Shown in pieces: positions 15,543 through 23,616 of a DNA stretch of 51,711 bases. The notes beneath the pieces were generated by a model. That model had not been told where the DNA came from and did no database searches. It saw only the letters and a list, made by a program, of their open reading frames with translations. A program made the translations under genes and the position numbers. The stretch spans positions 9,114 through 60,824 of the forward strand of contig CAPQSW010000018.1 in NCBI GenBank assembly GCA_948688495.1, given 5' to 3'. The DNA is from an uncultured Lachnospiraceae bacterium (lineage in GTDB: Bacteria > Bacillota > Clostridia > Lachnospirales > Lachnospiraceae). How positions within the stretch are numbered: the stretch's first letter is position 1; each line of letters starts with the position of its first letter.

Positions 15543-15570
15543 TTGTAATCCTTACAGAATTGTGTATAAT
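15543..15570 (+). promoter_or_regulatory. predicted promoter of the plus-strand MATE gene
   Basis: TTGTAA (15543-15548), a 16-bp spacer and a consensus TATAAT (15565-15570), 82 bp before the ATG. It lies back to back with the promoter of the divergent MATE gene, so a shared regulator could act on both. Confidence 0.6.
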
Positions 15571-15652
15571 TACTGTTGTACTATTTTAAAGAATTATTAC
15601 AGAAATTACAGAAAATAATAATTCACATTATATTCTGTGCCGGAGGTTCGTT

Positions 15653-17017
15653 ATGGCAAATGCACAATATGACAATATGACACATGGTTCTTCTATAAAA
15701 TCCATGCTGCGTTTTGCCTTCCCGATGATACTGGGAAACCTTTTACAGCAGTGTTATAATATTGCCGATACATTGATTGTCGGAAGAATCCTTGGCCCGA
15801 ATGCATTGGCTGCCGGAGGTTCGTCCTTTACGCTGATGACCTTCTTGACCTCGATCCTTCTGGGATTATGTATGGGAAGCGGAACGCTCTTTTCCATGCG
15901 TTTCGGAGAAGGGAATGAGAAGGGGTTGAAGGAAAGCATCTTCGCTTCTTTTGTAATTATCATTTTCCTGACGATTGTGTTAAATCTGCTCACATTTCTT
16001 TTTCTGGATAACATCCAGTTTTTTCTGCAGGTACCTAACGAAGTGTGGACGGAAATGCGCTGTTATCTCCTTGTAATTTTCTGCGGGATTTTTGCCACAT
16101 TCCTTTACAATTACTTTGCCTCGTTGCTGCGCGCCATCGGTAACTCTGTCGTGCCGCTCATTTTCCTTGCAGTCTCTGCTTTGTTAAACATCGCGCTTGA
16201 TCTGTGGTTTGTCATCGGCCTGCATTGGGGCGTCGCCGGCGCGGCCGCAGCCACTGTGATTGCACAGTATATTTCAGGCATTGGCATCACACTCTACAGC
16301 CTGGCACATGTCCCGTCACTGAAAGTATTGCCTGCTGAAATCAAACAAGGAAGATGCCGCGTCCAGTTAACATGTATACGAGAAATCTCTGCCTTTTCCA
16401 TACTGACCTGTATCCAGCAGTCCATTATGAATCTGGGTATCCTTATGGTACAGGGAATTGTCAACAGCTTCGGCCCCACCGTTATGGCCGCCTTTGCGGC
16501 TGCAGTCAAAATAGATGCTTTTGCCTATATGCCCGTGCAGGATTTTGGCAACGCCTTTTCTACCTTTATTGCACAAAATTATGGCGCAAAAAAAGAAAAC
16601 CGCATACGTACGGGCTTTCGCGGCGCCCTTTTGGTATCGTTGGTTTTCTGTGTGCTTATCTCGGCAGCGGTCTTTATATTTGCCAAACCGCTGATGCTGC
16701 TGTTTGTAAATGCTAGGGAAACTGCCATTGTTGCGGAAGGTGTACGCTATCTGCGGATCGAAGGGGCTTTCTACTGTGGCATCGGCTGCCTGTTTCTGTT
16801 ATATGGACTTTACCGGGCATTAGCGAAGCCCGGCATGTCAGTTGTCCTTACAGTTTTCTCTCTGGGGACGCGCGTTGTATTAGCCTACGCGCTATCCTCC
16901 ATTCCCGCCATCGGCGTTGTCGGAATCTGGTGGTCCGTACCGATTGGCTGGATTCTGGCAGATATTGTTGGACTTGCGTATTATGTAAATAAAAAGAAAC
17001 TGTTATTTGACTGGTAA
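15653..17017 (+). CDS. MATE family multidrug efflux transporter
   Basis: A 454-residue twelve-helix MATE transporter. Family signatures include FAFPMILGNLLQQCYNIADT near the N-terminus, the following VGRILGPNALAAGG, and FGNAFSTFIAQNYGAKKENRI in the second half. GGAGG lies 7 nt upstream of the ATG. It belongs to the NorM/DinF-like group common in Clostridia, where substrates are usually unknown. It diverges from the other MATE gene and converges with the downstream alpha/beta hydrolase gene. No clear terminator was found in the 36 bp that follow. Confidence 0.93.
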   Translation: MANAQYDNMTHGSSIKSMLRFAFPMILGNLLQQCYNIADTLIVGRILGPNALAAGGSSFTLMTFLTSILLGLCMGSGTLFSMRFGEGNEKGLKESIFASFVIIIFLTIVLNLLTFLFLDNIQFFLQVPNEVWTEMRCYLLVIFCGIFATFLYNYFASLLRAIGNSVVPLIFLAVSALLNIALDLWFVIGLHWGVAGAAAATVIAQYISGIGITLYSLAHVPSLKVLPAEIKQGRCRVQLTCIREISAFSILTCIQQSIMNLGILMVQGIVNSFGPTVMAAFAAAVKIDAFAYMPVQDFGNAFSTFIAQNYGAKKENRIRTGFRGALLVSLVFCVLISAAVFIFAKPLMLLFVNARETAIVAEGVRYLRIEGAFYCGIGCLFLLYGLYRALAKPGMSVVLTVFSLGTRVVLAYALSSIPAIGVVGIWWSVPIGWILADIVGLAYYVNKKKLLFDW

Positions 17018-17053
17018 AATTGCACCGGCAAAAGAGAGATTGCGGCATACTCC

Positions 17054-18016
17054 TTATACACCCGCTTCCCTCAAAGTCTCAAATACCGCATCCATACCTG
17101 CCTTTCCGGGCATATGCCCGGAATTTTCTATCACCTTGCAGTGCAGATTGGGATTATCCGACGCCTCCACGACATCCTTAATCTCTACTGTAGACGTCAC
17201 GATGTCCGTGTCTCCCTGCAAAATGTAATATGGCACATTTACCTCAGACAGCTCTCTTGTCAAATCCAGTTTTAACAACTCTTTCCATAGCCATATTGCG
17301 GCAAGCGTTCCATTTACCATGATGGCTTTGAAATCTCGAAGTGTATAATCCGGACTTGAAAGCAGGCCCTTGATAATCGGAAACATTGGCGCCTGTTCCC
17401 CCTTCTTGTTGAAATAACCGTCTGTGTATTTGCGTACAAGCCCTGAGAAGAACTTCATATCCCTGTCCGTAAAATTGTCTGCCGTTATCCCTCGAGCCCG
17501 TTGCATTTTCTGCTCTGGAACCCCTGCCTGCTTCAATGCGCGGTATACTTCTTCGTTTAAGAACAGATTCCTAAGAACCTGCCCCCAAATGACAGCAGCA
17601 TGAACTTCTGCACTTGCCTTTTGCAGTACCTTCAGCGCAAGTACACTTCCCCACGACATGCCAAAAAGAATCAATTTATTGCCTGGGAACATTTTCCTAA
17701 CCTCTGCAATCAAATCCGCAGTCATATTCACGAAAGAGTCTATTATATAATCTTCATTTAACTTATAATCATTGATGCCGCATCCCAACTGATCCCAGTA
17801 CACCATGAGAAAATGATCGGTAAACTCCGGGAACATCCCCCGGCAGCCAACAGAAAATGGTATCGGCGAACCGGGACCGCCGTGAAGCGTAAGGACAACC
17901 GGAAGTTCCTTGCTTTTTCCTTCTATTAATACCTTCTGTTCAACACCGCCTAACAAAAATGTATGTAGTTCAGAGACTTCATTCTGAGCTATGATTTGTT
18001 TTCTGTTCTTGTCCAT
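17054..18016 (-). CDS. alpha/beta hydrolase, proline iminopeptidase-like
   Basis: A 320-residue cytoplasmic alpha/beta hydrolase. The oxyanion motif HGGPG (45-49) is the mark of the prolyl aminopeptidase (S33) group. The nucleophile elbow is GMSWGS (Ser121), the acid is probably in QGDTDIVT, and the His is in NSGHMPG near the C-terminus. A helical cap (about 150-245) separates the core halves. Substrate specificity inside this group is broad, so a peptidase or an esterase are both possible. It is a single gene converging with the MATE gene; the PAS-domain regulator gene starts beyond its 5' side on the same strand. Confidence 0.88.
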   Translation of the reverse strand: MDKNRKQIIAQNEVSELHTFLLGGVEQKVLIEGKSKELPVVLTLHGGPGSPIPFSVGCRGMFPEFTDHFLMVYWDQLGCGINDYKLNEDYIIDSFVNMTADLIAEVRKMFPGNKLILFGMSWGSVLALKVLQKASAEVHAAVIWGQVLRNLFLNEEVYRALKQAGVPEQKMQRARGITADNFTDRDMKFFSGLVRKYTDGYFNKKGEQAPMFPIIKGLLSSPDYTLRDFKAIMVNGTLAAIWLWKELLKLDLTRELSEVNVPYYILQGDTDIVTSTVEIKDVVEASDNPNLHCKVIENSGHMPGKAGMDAVFETLREAGV

Positions 18017-18085
18017 TCACCTATTTCCTCCCATTTCGTTGCTCAATACCAAAGTTTCAATCATTGCGCCTCTCATCCTATCACC

Positions 18086-20089
18086 TCAATATAAGATATC
18101 CCCGGTAAGCTCCGCCAGAGTATTCTCGCCCCAGCTGTAATTGTTCAGATAGCTGCCTTTGAACAGTTGCGCGTATTCCTGTTCCCCAGAGAGATAAAGG
18201 TACAGGTCACATTGCACTTTCTCCGTAACAATCCGGCGTTTGCCGTCCACAGTCTCCATAACATGTGAAATTCCATGCTCCTCCAACGTATTTTTCAGAC
18301 GCAGCGCCACCTTCCGATAACGTGAGAGCGTCACTGGATTTACCGGATCGTCCTCCCACAAGAAGCTGATAGCTTCTTCCGAGGTAATATAACCACCGCG
18401 GCGGTCTACCAGCAATGCAAACAATTCTTTGGCTTTTTTATTGCGAAAAGCAATCGGCTTCTCCCCGACAAAGACATCGAAATATCCAAAGGTTCGGATA
18501 GATACCACAGGATCTTCGGGCAATCCCATGCCTGTCTCCTGCCCTGTATCGCCTGCGCTATAAAGCATGACATAGCAGGGCGAAGAATTGTCCGGCGATT
18601 TATGGGAACAGATTGCCTTAATATGACGTTCTCTTTGCATCGCCAAATCAATATAAGTAAATTCTGCCTCCCCCTCTGTTAGAATCTTGTCAAAATTTTC
18701 GTAAGCCACATTGCTGCGGGCTACAAACTCCTTAATCGGCGTCGGCTTCTTCATCAGAGGAAGCCATTCTTCTTTTGTAAAACCAAAAAATTCACAGACA
18801 TTCTCACTGGCATACAACGGCGTTACACATCCGTCCGCTACTTCAAAAGCAGCTATGCCGTCTGTAAAGCGCATAACAAGCTCCTGTATATTCTCCTTCA
18901 GAAGATTATTCTGGCTGCGCAGCATGTCTGCTTCCTGTTCCTCCGGCATACGCCGGCAGCAATAAAAACTGACTGTCTCACTTATTTTCAGGAAAATGCC
19001 GCTGTAAAGCCTTACTTGTCCGTCAGACGACAGCGAATGATAAATTATCTGCGGCGGTTTCTCTCCAGATTTATACAATTTCTTCTGACAAAATTGCTGG
19101 AAAAACAGAAGAACCCTGTCGCGGTCCTCTGGCGTCACCGTACCTGCAATCCATTTTTCCGTCGCATCCTCCATCTGCATCGAAACATTCTCAAGCCATT
19201 GAAATAGCGGTGAATTGCCACTATACAGGCATTTTACCATATTGGAGTCCAGATCGTACGCAAAAATCTTGTCATAGACGTCCGTAAGCGCTTTGAGATA
19301 GCGCTGCGTCTCCTTTTCTTTCTTCTCCTCATGCCGCGCTGTCACATCCATACAGACACTTTGAAATTCTTCCACTCCCTGCTGATTCACACATTTTGTA
19401 ACCCAGCCAAAGACATGTGCCTTCGTCCCATCACAGCGAAGCAGTGTCACCTCGCCCGCAAGCGGAATCCCTGCGGAATATACATGCCTAAGATACCGCA
19501 CAAATTTATGGTGTTCCTGCATAGGCACCATCAAAAAAGCGTTTTCCTTGTAAAGCTTAACATAATCAAATTCCCCGTCGCAAACGTCCGGGAGACGCAG
19601 TATTTTCATCATCTGCTTATTCATATATGTAATTTTCGGCTGTCTTTCACAGGTATATCTCAGAAATCCGCAAGGAATCGTCTCATTGAGAAATTGCAGA
19701 TTATAATTCTCATTTTTAATATCCGTAATATCCATCAGCACCGAATCCCCGGCAAGCCTGCCATCAGAAAGCCGTCGAGGCGTGGTTGTATCTTTCACAT
19801 GGAAAATCGTACCATCCTTCCTTATCAGTCGGTACTCACATGTCGCTGTCCGTTCTTCTGTCCTCAGATAACGTATAAATTCTGCATAAATCCCGCGGTC
19901 TGCCGGATGCAGCAGAGAAGCATATATATCTTTATCTTCCTTTAGGAGCTCATCTTTTGCATACCCTGTCATTTTACAGAAATTCTGGCTCACGAAAATC
20001 AACCGGCTCGGGTCGTTCAGAATATACTGGTGAAAGCCGCTGATGTTATTGTTCAGGATTTCTTCCATATTATTTAATTCATTTTGCAT
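18086..20089 (-). CDS. multi-PAS regulator with C-terminal SARP-like winged helix
   Basis: A 667-residue protein. PAS-type modules occupy about 8-125 (GFHQYILNDPSRLIFVSQNF, FCKMTGYAKDELL), about 135-255 (ending in a PAC-like VCMDVTARHEE) and about 385-500 (FEVADGCVTPLYASENVCEF). The last ~140 residues start SIRTFGYFDVFVGEKP and include KAKELFALLVDRRGGYITSE. They resemble the OmpR/SARP winged-helix DNA-binding domain with its signature start TFGxFxV. No membrane segment or kinase/GGDEF output is present, so this looks like a one-component transcription factor sensing a small molecule through PAS. The frame is open to 20155 (TTG), but AAGGAGGGA sits 8 nt before the ATG at 20089. Targets are unknown. 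Confidence 0.82.
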   Translation of the reverse strand: MQNELNNMEEILNNNISGFHQYILNDPSRLIFVSQNFCKMTGYAKDELLKEDKDIYASLLHPADRGIYAEFIRYLRTEERTATCEYRLIRKDGTIFHVKDTTTPRRLSDGRLAGDSVLMDITDIKNENYNLQFLNETIPCGFLRYTCERQPKITYMNKQMMKILRLPDVCDGEFDYVKLYKENAFLMVPMQEHHKFVRYLRHVYSAGIPLAGEVTLLRCDGTKAHVFGWVTKCVNQQGVEEFQSVCMDVTARHEEKKEKETQRYLKALTDVYDKIFAYDLDSNMVKCLYSGNSPLFQWLENVSMQMEDATEKWIAGTVTPEDRDRVLLFFQQFCQKKLYKSGEKPPQIIYHSLSSDGQVRLYSGIFLKISETVSFYCCRRMPEEQEADMLRSQNNLLKENIQELVMRFTDGIAAFEVADGCVTPLYASENVCEFFGFTKEEWLPLMKKPTPIKEFVARSNVAYENFDKILTEGEAEFTYIDLAMQRERHIKAICSHKSPDNSSPCYVMLYSAGDTGQETGMGLPEDPVVSIRTFGYFDVFVGEKPIAFRNKKAKELFALLVDRRGGYITSEEAISFLWEDDPVNPVTLSRYRKVALRLKNTLEEHGISHVMETVDGKRRIVTEKVQCDLYLYLSGEQEYAQLFKGSYLNNYSWGENTLAELTGDILY

Positions 20090-20095
20090 GGCGGA

Positions 20096-20109
20096 TCCCT
20101 CCTTAGGAC
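20096..20109 (-). repeat. direct repeat copy 1 in the PAS-regulator leader
   Basis: On the minus strand GTCCTAAGGAGGGA, containing the ribosome binding site of the PAS-regulator gene. It matches copy 2 at 20166-20179 at 13 of 14 positions, 70 bp away. Confidence 0.65.
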
Positions 20110-20165
20110 ACCCTACTTTATTGGTTACTCTAGGAGCCCTAAGGCATCCTCCCAACTTCGCTGGG

Positions 20166-20179
20166 TCCCTTCTTAGGAC
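20166..20179 (-). repeat. direct repeat copy 2 in the PAS-regulator leader
   Basis: On the minus strand GTCCTAAGAAGGGA, a near-exact copy of the sequence that carries the ribosome binding site 70 bp downstream. It precedes a TTG-started in-frame extension of the regulator. Confidence 0.65.
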
Positions 20180-20211
20180 ATTTTACCATACAATCACCTA
20201 AAATGCACGAA

Positions 20212-20237
20212 CGGCATTCACGAAACCGTGAATGCCG
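20212..20237 (-). terminator. hairpin at the end of the acc/fab operon
   Basis: A perfect 11-bp stem (CGGCATTCACG with CGTGAATGCCG) has a 4-base loop and lies about 20 bp after the ligase stop. The T-tract that follows on the minus strand is weak (TTCGTGCATTTT), so termination may be partial. Confidence 0.7.
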
Positions 20238-20255
20238 CTTCTTGACCGTTACCTT

Positions 20256-21905
20256 TTACTCTGCTGCCAGTAACTCCTGACTTCTCTGTGCACTTTTTTG
20301 TATCTTCCCGCTGATGGTCTTTGGCATTTCTTCCACAAATTCCACCATACGGATCCATTTATATTCTGCAAGCTTTCGGTTGCAGAACTCCTTAATCTCT
20401 AATTCAAGCTCTTTTGTAGGAATATATCCCTTTCCTGGTACAATGACGGCTTTGATTGCCTGCCCGCGAAGTTTATCGGGAACGCCGATAACACTGCATT
20501 CCACCACAGCCGGATGTTCCATTAAGACATTTTCTACCTCATAAGGTCCTACACGGAAACCGCCCGTTTTAATGATGTCGTCAAAACGCCCATGAAACCA
20601 ATAATAACCGTTTTCATCCCTATACGCCGCATCGCCGGTATGATACACCCCGCCGCGCCACACATAGCGGTACTGTTCCTGATTGTCGAGGTATGCCGTG
20701 AATACCCCCGGCTGTTTTCCATTTTTCGGCGGAACAATCACCACCTCGCCGATTTCACCAACTGGCACAGGCCGCCCATCCTTACTGCGAAGCTCAATGT
20801 CGTAAAATGGGGAAATCTTTCCCATAGAACCTTCTACTGCCTCCGCTCCATTGAAATTTGCCATGAGAAGCGTTGTCTCGGTCTGGCCATATCCCTCACA
20901 GAGCGGCAGCCCCGTGCGCTCTGTGAACTTACGAAACACCTCAGGTGCCAGCATCTCCCCGGCAGTCGAGGCATGCTTTAAGCTCGGCATATCGGGAATC
21001 CCTTTGCGGACAAGATAGCGGTAAACCGTAGGAGGCGCACAAAACGATGTCACGCCATAGCGGTTGATAACTGCCGTAAGCTGTTTGGGATCAAAATTAT
21101 CGAAATCATATACCATGACCGCGCTGCCAACCAGCCATTGGCCATATATTTTTCCCCAGGATGCCTTCGCCCAGCCAGTCTCAGCAACAGTAAAATGCAG
21201 ACCATTATCTTCTGCATGCTGCCAGTATTTTGCCGTAACGATATGTGCCAGAGGGTATGTATAATCATGGACCACACCTTTAGGATACCCGGTTGTACCC
21301 GAGGTAAAGTAAATGATCATAGGGTCTGACGCCTGCGTCTCAATGCGCATAAATTCTTTGTCCGCCTGCTCCATCATCTTTGTAAGATTTTTAAATCCTG
21401 GGACATCGTCCTGCACACACCATAACTGCAATTGTTTATCCATATTTTTAAGCGCTGTTTTAATTTTTATCGGCACATCATCTTGAGCGGTACAAATAAT
21501 AGCTTTCACCTCGGAAGCCTTGATACGATATATATAATCGCCTTCCGTCAGCATATGGGTTGCAGGAATCATGACTGCACCAAGCTTGTGAAGCGCAACC
21601 GCAGCAAACCAATATTCATAATGCCGCTTGAGTACCAGCATCACCCGGTCACCCTTGGAAATCCCAGCTTTTTTTAAAACATTTGCCATCTGGTTGCTGT
21701 ACCGCTTTACATCTGAAAAAGTAAAAACATATTCCTTATTCTCTGTGTTACACCAGACAATCGCCTTTTTATCCGGCATCTCATCTGCAATCACATCAAC
21801 GACGTCATATCCAAAATTAAAGTTATCCGGGAATTGAAGCCTCAGCTTTTGCAGATTTCCCTGCCCGTCCATTTGCTCCGTACAAAATTTTTGATAGATA
21901 CTCAT
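20256..21905 (-). CDS. acyl-CoA synthetase / AMP-dependent ligase
   Basis: A 549-residue adenylate-forming enzyme of the acetyl/medium-chain acyl-CoA synthetase type. It activates a carboxylic acid with ATP and couples it to CoA. Motifs: YFTSGTTGYPKGVV (about 199-212, ATP loop), CEGYGQTETT (A5), YHTGDAAYRDENGYYWFHGR followed by DDIIKTGGFRVGPYEVE (A7-A8), and PKTISGKIQK with the adenylation Lys near the C-terminus. Its ATG overlaps the accA stop codon by 4 bases (ATGA), so translation is coupled to the fatty-acid operon. This unusual tail gene suggests recycling or priming with exogenous or branched short-chain acids, possibly compensating for a priming step, but that is inference. The chain length cannot be read by eye. 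Confidence 0.9.
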   Translation of the reverse strand: MSIYQKFCTEQMDGQGNLQKLRLQFPDNFNFGYDVVDVIADEMPDKKAIVWCNTENKEYVFTFSDVKRYSNQMANVLKKAGISKGDRVMLVLKRHYEYWFAAVALHKLGAVMIPATHMLTEGDYIYRIKASEVKAIICTAQDDVPIKIKTALKNMDKQLQLWCVQDDVPGFKNLTKMMEQADKEFMRIETQASDPMIIYFTSGTTGYPKGVVHDYTYPLAHIVTAKYWQHAEDNGLHFTVAETGWAKASWGKIYGQWLVGSAVMVYDFDNFDPKQLTAVINRYGVTSFCAPPTVYRYLVRKGIPDMPSLKHASTAGEMLAPEVFRKFTERTGLPLCEGYGQTETTLLMANFNGAEAVEGSMGKISPFYDIELRSKDGRPVPVGEIGEVVIVPPKNGKQPGVFTAYLDNQEQYRYVWRGGVYHTGDAAYRDENGYYWFHGRFDDIIKTGGFRVGPYEVENVLMEHPAVVECSVIGVPDKLRGQAIKAVIVPGKGYIPTKELELEIKEFCNRKLAEYKWIRMVEFVEEMPKTISGKIQKSAQRSQELLAAE

Positions 21906-22714
21906 AACTGCTCCTTATCCACTACATCCGCACCAATGCGTCGAAAACGCTCATAACGCTTCCCTACCAGGTCCAAATCATTTGACAGCTCATTTAGTTC
22001 TTCTGTCAGGAGCGTGCCGATACGGTCATAAAATTCTTTTTTTCCGATATCATTTTCCGAGAGGATACGCTCAATCACACCAAGGTTCTTCGCATCCTCT
22101 GCAGTAAGCTTCAGTCTTGCCGCGGCTGTCTCTGCTTTTGCAGCATCTTTCCAGAGAATACTTGCGCATCCCTCCGGGGAAATTACAGAATAAACGGCAT
22201 TCTGCAGCATCCATACACGATCAGACGCTGCAAGGGCAAGCGCTCCGCCACTGCCCCCCTCGCCAATCAAAATTGAAATAACTGGCACGCAAAGCGTAGA
22301 CATCTCCATCAGATTTTCAGCGATTGCCTGGCCCTGTCCGCGTTCTTCTGCACCAATTCCACAGTATGCACCGGAAGTATCCACAAAACATATGACTGGC
22401 CTTCCAAATTTTTCGGCCTGCTTCATGAGACGCAGCGCCTTACGATAACCCTCGGGATGCGCCGCGCCAAAATTTCGGTATGTGCGCTCTTTTGCTGTAC
22501 GCCCTTTTTCAATGGCAATCACCGTAACCGGATTTCCGGCAAGCCTTGCAATCCCGCCGACAACCGCATGATCGTCCGAATAGCGGCGGTCGCCGTGAAA
22601 TTCTATAAACCCTTTGAAAATATGCTTGATATAATCAATCCCCGTGGGCCGTTCATTGCCACGGGCAATTTTTACTCTGGTATAAGGTATCAGGCTCAAA
22701 TTATCAACCTCCAT
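21902..22714 (-). CDS. accA: acetyl-CoA carboxylase carboxyltransferase alpha subunit
   Basis: A 270-residue AccA, one half of the carboxyltransferase that moves the carboxyl group from biotin to acetyl-CoA, giving malonyl-CoA. Family features: RPTGIDYIKHIFKGFIEFHGDR at the N-terminus, GAAHPEGYRKALRLMKQAEK, CFVDTSGAYCGIGAEERGQ, IGEGGSGGALALAASD and VYSVISPEGCASILWKD. Length is near the Firmicute norm. It overlaps accD by 11 bases upstream and the acyl-CoA ligase by 4 bases downstream, so it is tightly embedded in the operon. Confidence 0.96.
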   Translation of the reverse strand: MEVDNLSLIPYTRVKIARGNERPTGIDYIKHIFKGFIEFHGDRRYSDDHAVVGGIARLAGNPVTVIAIEKGRTAKERTYRNFGAAHPEGYRKALRLMKQAEKFGRPVICFVDTSGAYCGIGAEERGQGQAIAENLMEMSTLCVPVISILIGEGGSGGALALAASDRVWMLQNAVYSVISPEGCASILWKDAAKAETAAARLKLTAEDAKNLGVIERILSENDIGKKEFYDRIGTLLTEELNELSNDLDLVGKRYERFRRIGADVVDKEQL

Positions 22715-23555
22715 TATGCATTTTAAGGAGCTCTGCTAAAAACTTCCTCTGGTTCGTGCGGGCAACAATTGCATCGATAAACCCATGTTCTAATACAAAT
22801 TCGGACTTCTGAAATCCCTTTGGCAGGGATTTCCTCGTAGTCTGTTCTATTACCCTTGCCCCGGCAAATCCCACAGTCGCTGCTGGCTCTGCAAGAATAA
22901 TATCTGCTTCCATTGCAAAACTGGCGGTAACGCCGCCCGTCGTGGGGTCAGTCAAAACGGCGATGTACAATAATCCCGCATCACTGTGACGTTTTACAGC
23001 CGCGCTTGTCTTCGCCATCTGCATCAGCGACAGCAGTCCTTCCTGCATACGTGCACCCCCTGAAACCGCAAATCCAATGACGGGCATGCGATTTTGGGCA
23101 GCATATTCAAATAGTAAGGTAATTTTTTCCCCCACCACACTGCCCATACTGCCCATCATAAAGTAGGGCTCCATCGCAAACAGACAGCACTCCTGCTTTC
23201 CAATCTTCATTGTTCCGCAGACAACACCTTCCTTCTCACCGGTCGCAGCACGGACATTTTCTACCTTTTCCTTATATCCAGGGAAATTAAGCGGATTACC
23301 AGCCTTCATTTCAGCGTAAAGTTCCTGAAAGCTGCCTTTATCCGCAAGCATTTGAATCCTCTGGCGCGCCTTCATTCGGAAATGATAGCCGCAGGGGCAG
23401 ACCAGACGGTTCGCCCAGAGGCGGCTTAACGGTATATCCTTATGGCAATTTGGACATTTTTTCTCAGGTTCACCTTCATCCCGCTGTATCAGCGCAGCCG
23501 TGCGTCCACCTTCCTCTAATTGGTTCTTCGGTTTTAAAAAATTAATGAATGCCAT
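22704..23555 (-). CDS. accD: acetyl-CoA carboxylase carboxyltransferase beta subunit
   Basis: A 283-residue AccD, the zinc-ribbon-bearing half of the carboxyltransferase. The ribbon is KKCPNCHKD (Cys34, Cys37) and LVCPCGYHF (Cys53, Cys55). The second pair is C-x-C, one residue shorter than the C-x-x-C usual in this family; the codons at 23390-23404 read plainly as Cys-Pro-Cys. The catalytic part shows MGSMGSVVGEKI, SGGARMQEGLLSLMQMAKTS and TDPTTGGVTASFAMEAD, all typical of AccD. It lies between accC and accA with an 11-base overlap to accA. Confidence 0.95.
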   Translation of the reverse strand: MAFINFLKPKNQLEEGGRTAALIQRDEGEPEKKCPNCHKDIPLSRLWANRLVCPCGYHFRMKARQRIQMLADKGSFQELYAEMKAGNPLNFPGYKEKVENVRAATGEKEGVVCGTMKIGKQECCLFAMEPYFMMGSMGSVVGEKITLLFEYAAQNRMPVIGFAVSGGARMQEGLLSLMQMAKTSAAVKRHSDAGLLYIAVLTDPTTGGVTASFAMEADIILAEPAATVGFAGARVIEQTTRKSLPKGFQKSEFVLEHGFIDAIVARTNQRKFLAELLKMHNGG

Positions 23556-23616
23556 TTTACCACCTTACGATTCTATAAATTAAATCCTGATTATTTATTG
23601 TCATATTACTTCTCTA

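Noticed and set aside
20089..20155. TTG-started 22-residue extension of the PAS regulator
   Set aside because: The extension is within the repeat-containing leader, has poor spacing to its ribosome binding site and does not look like a PAS N-terminus.
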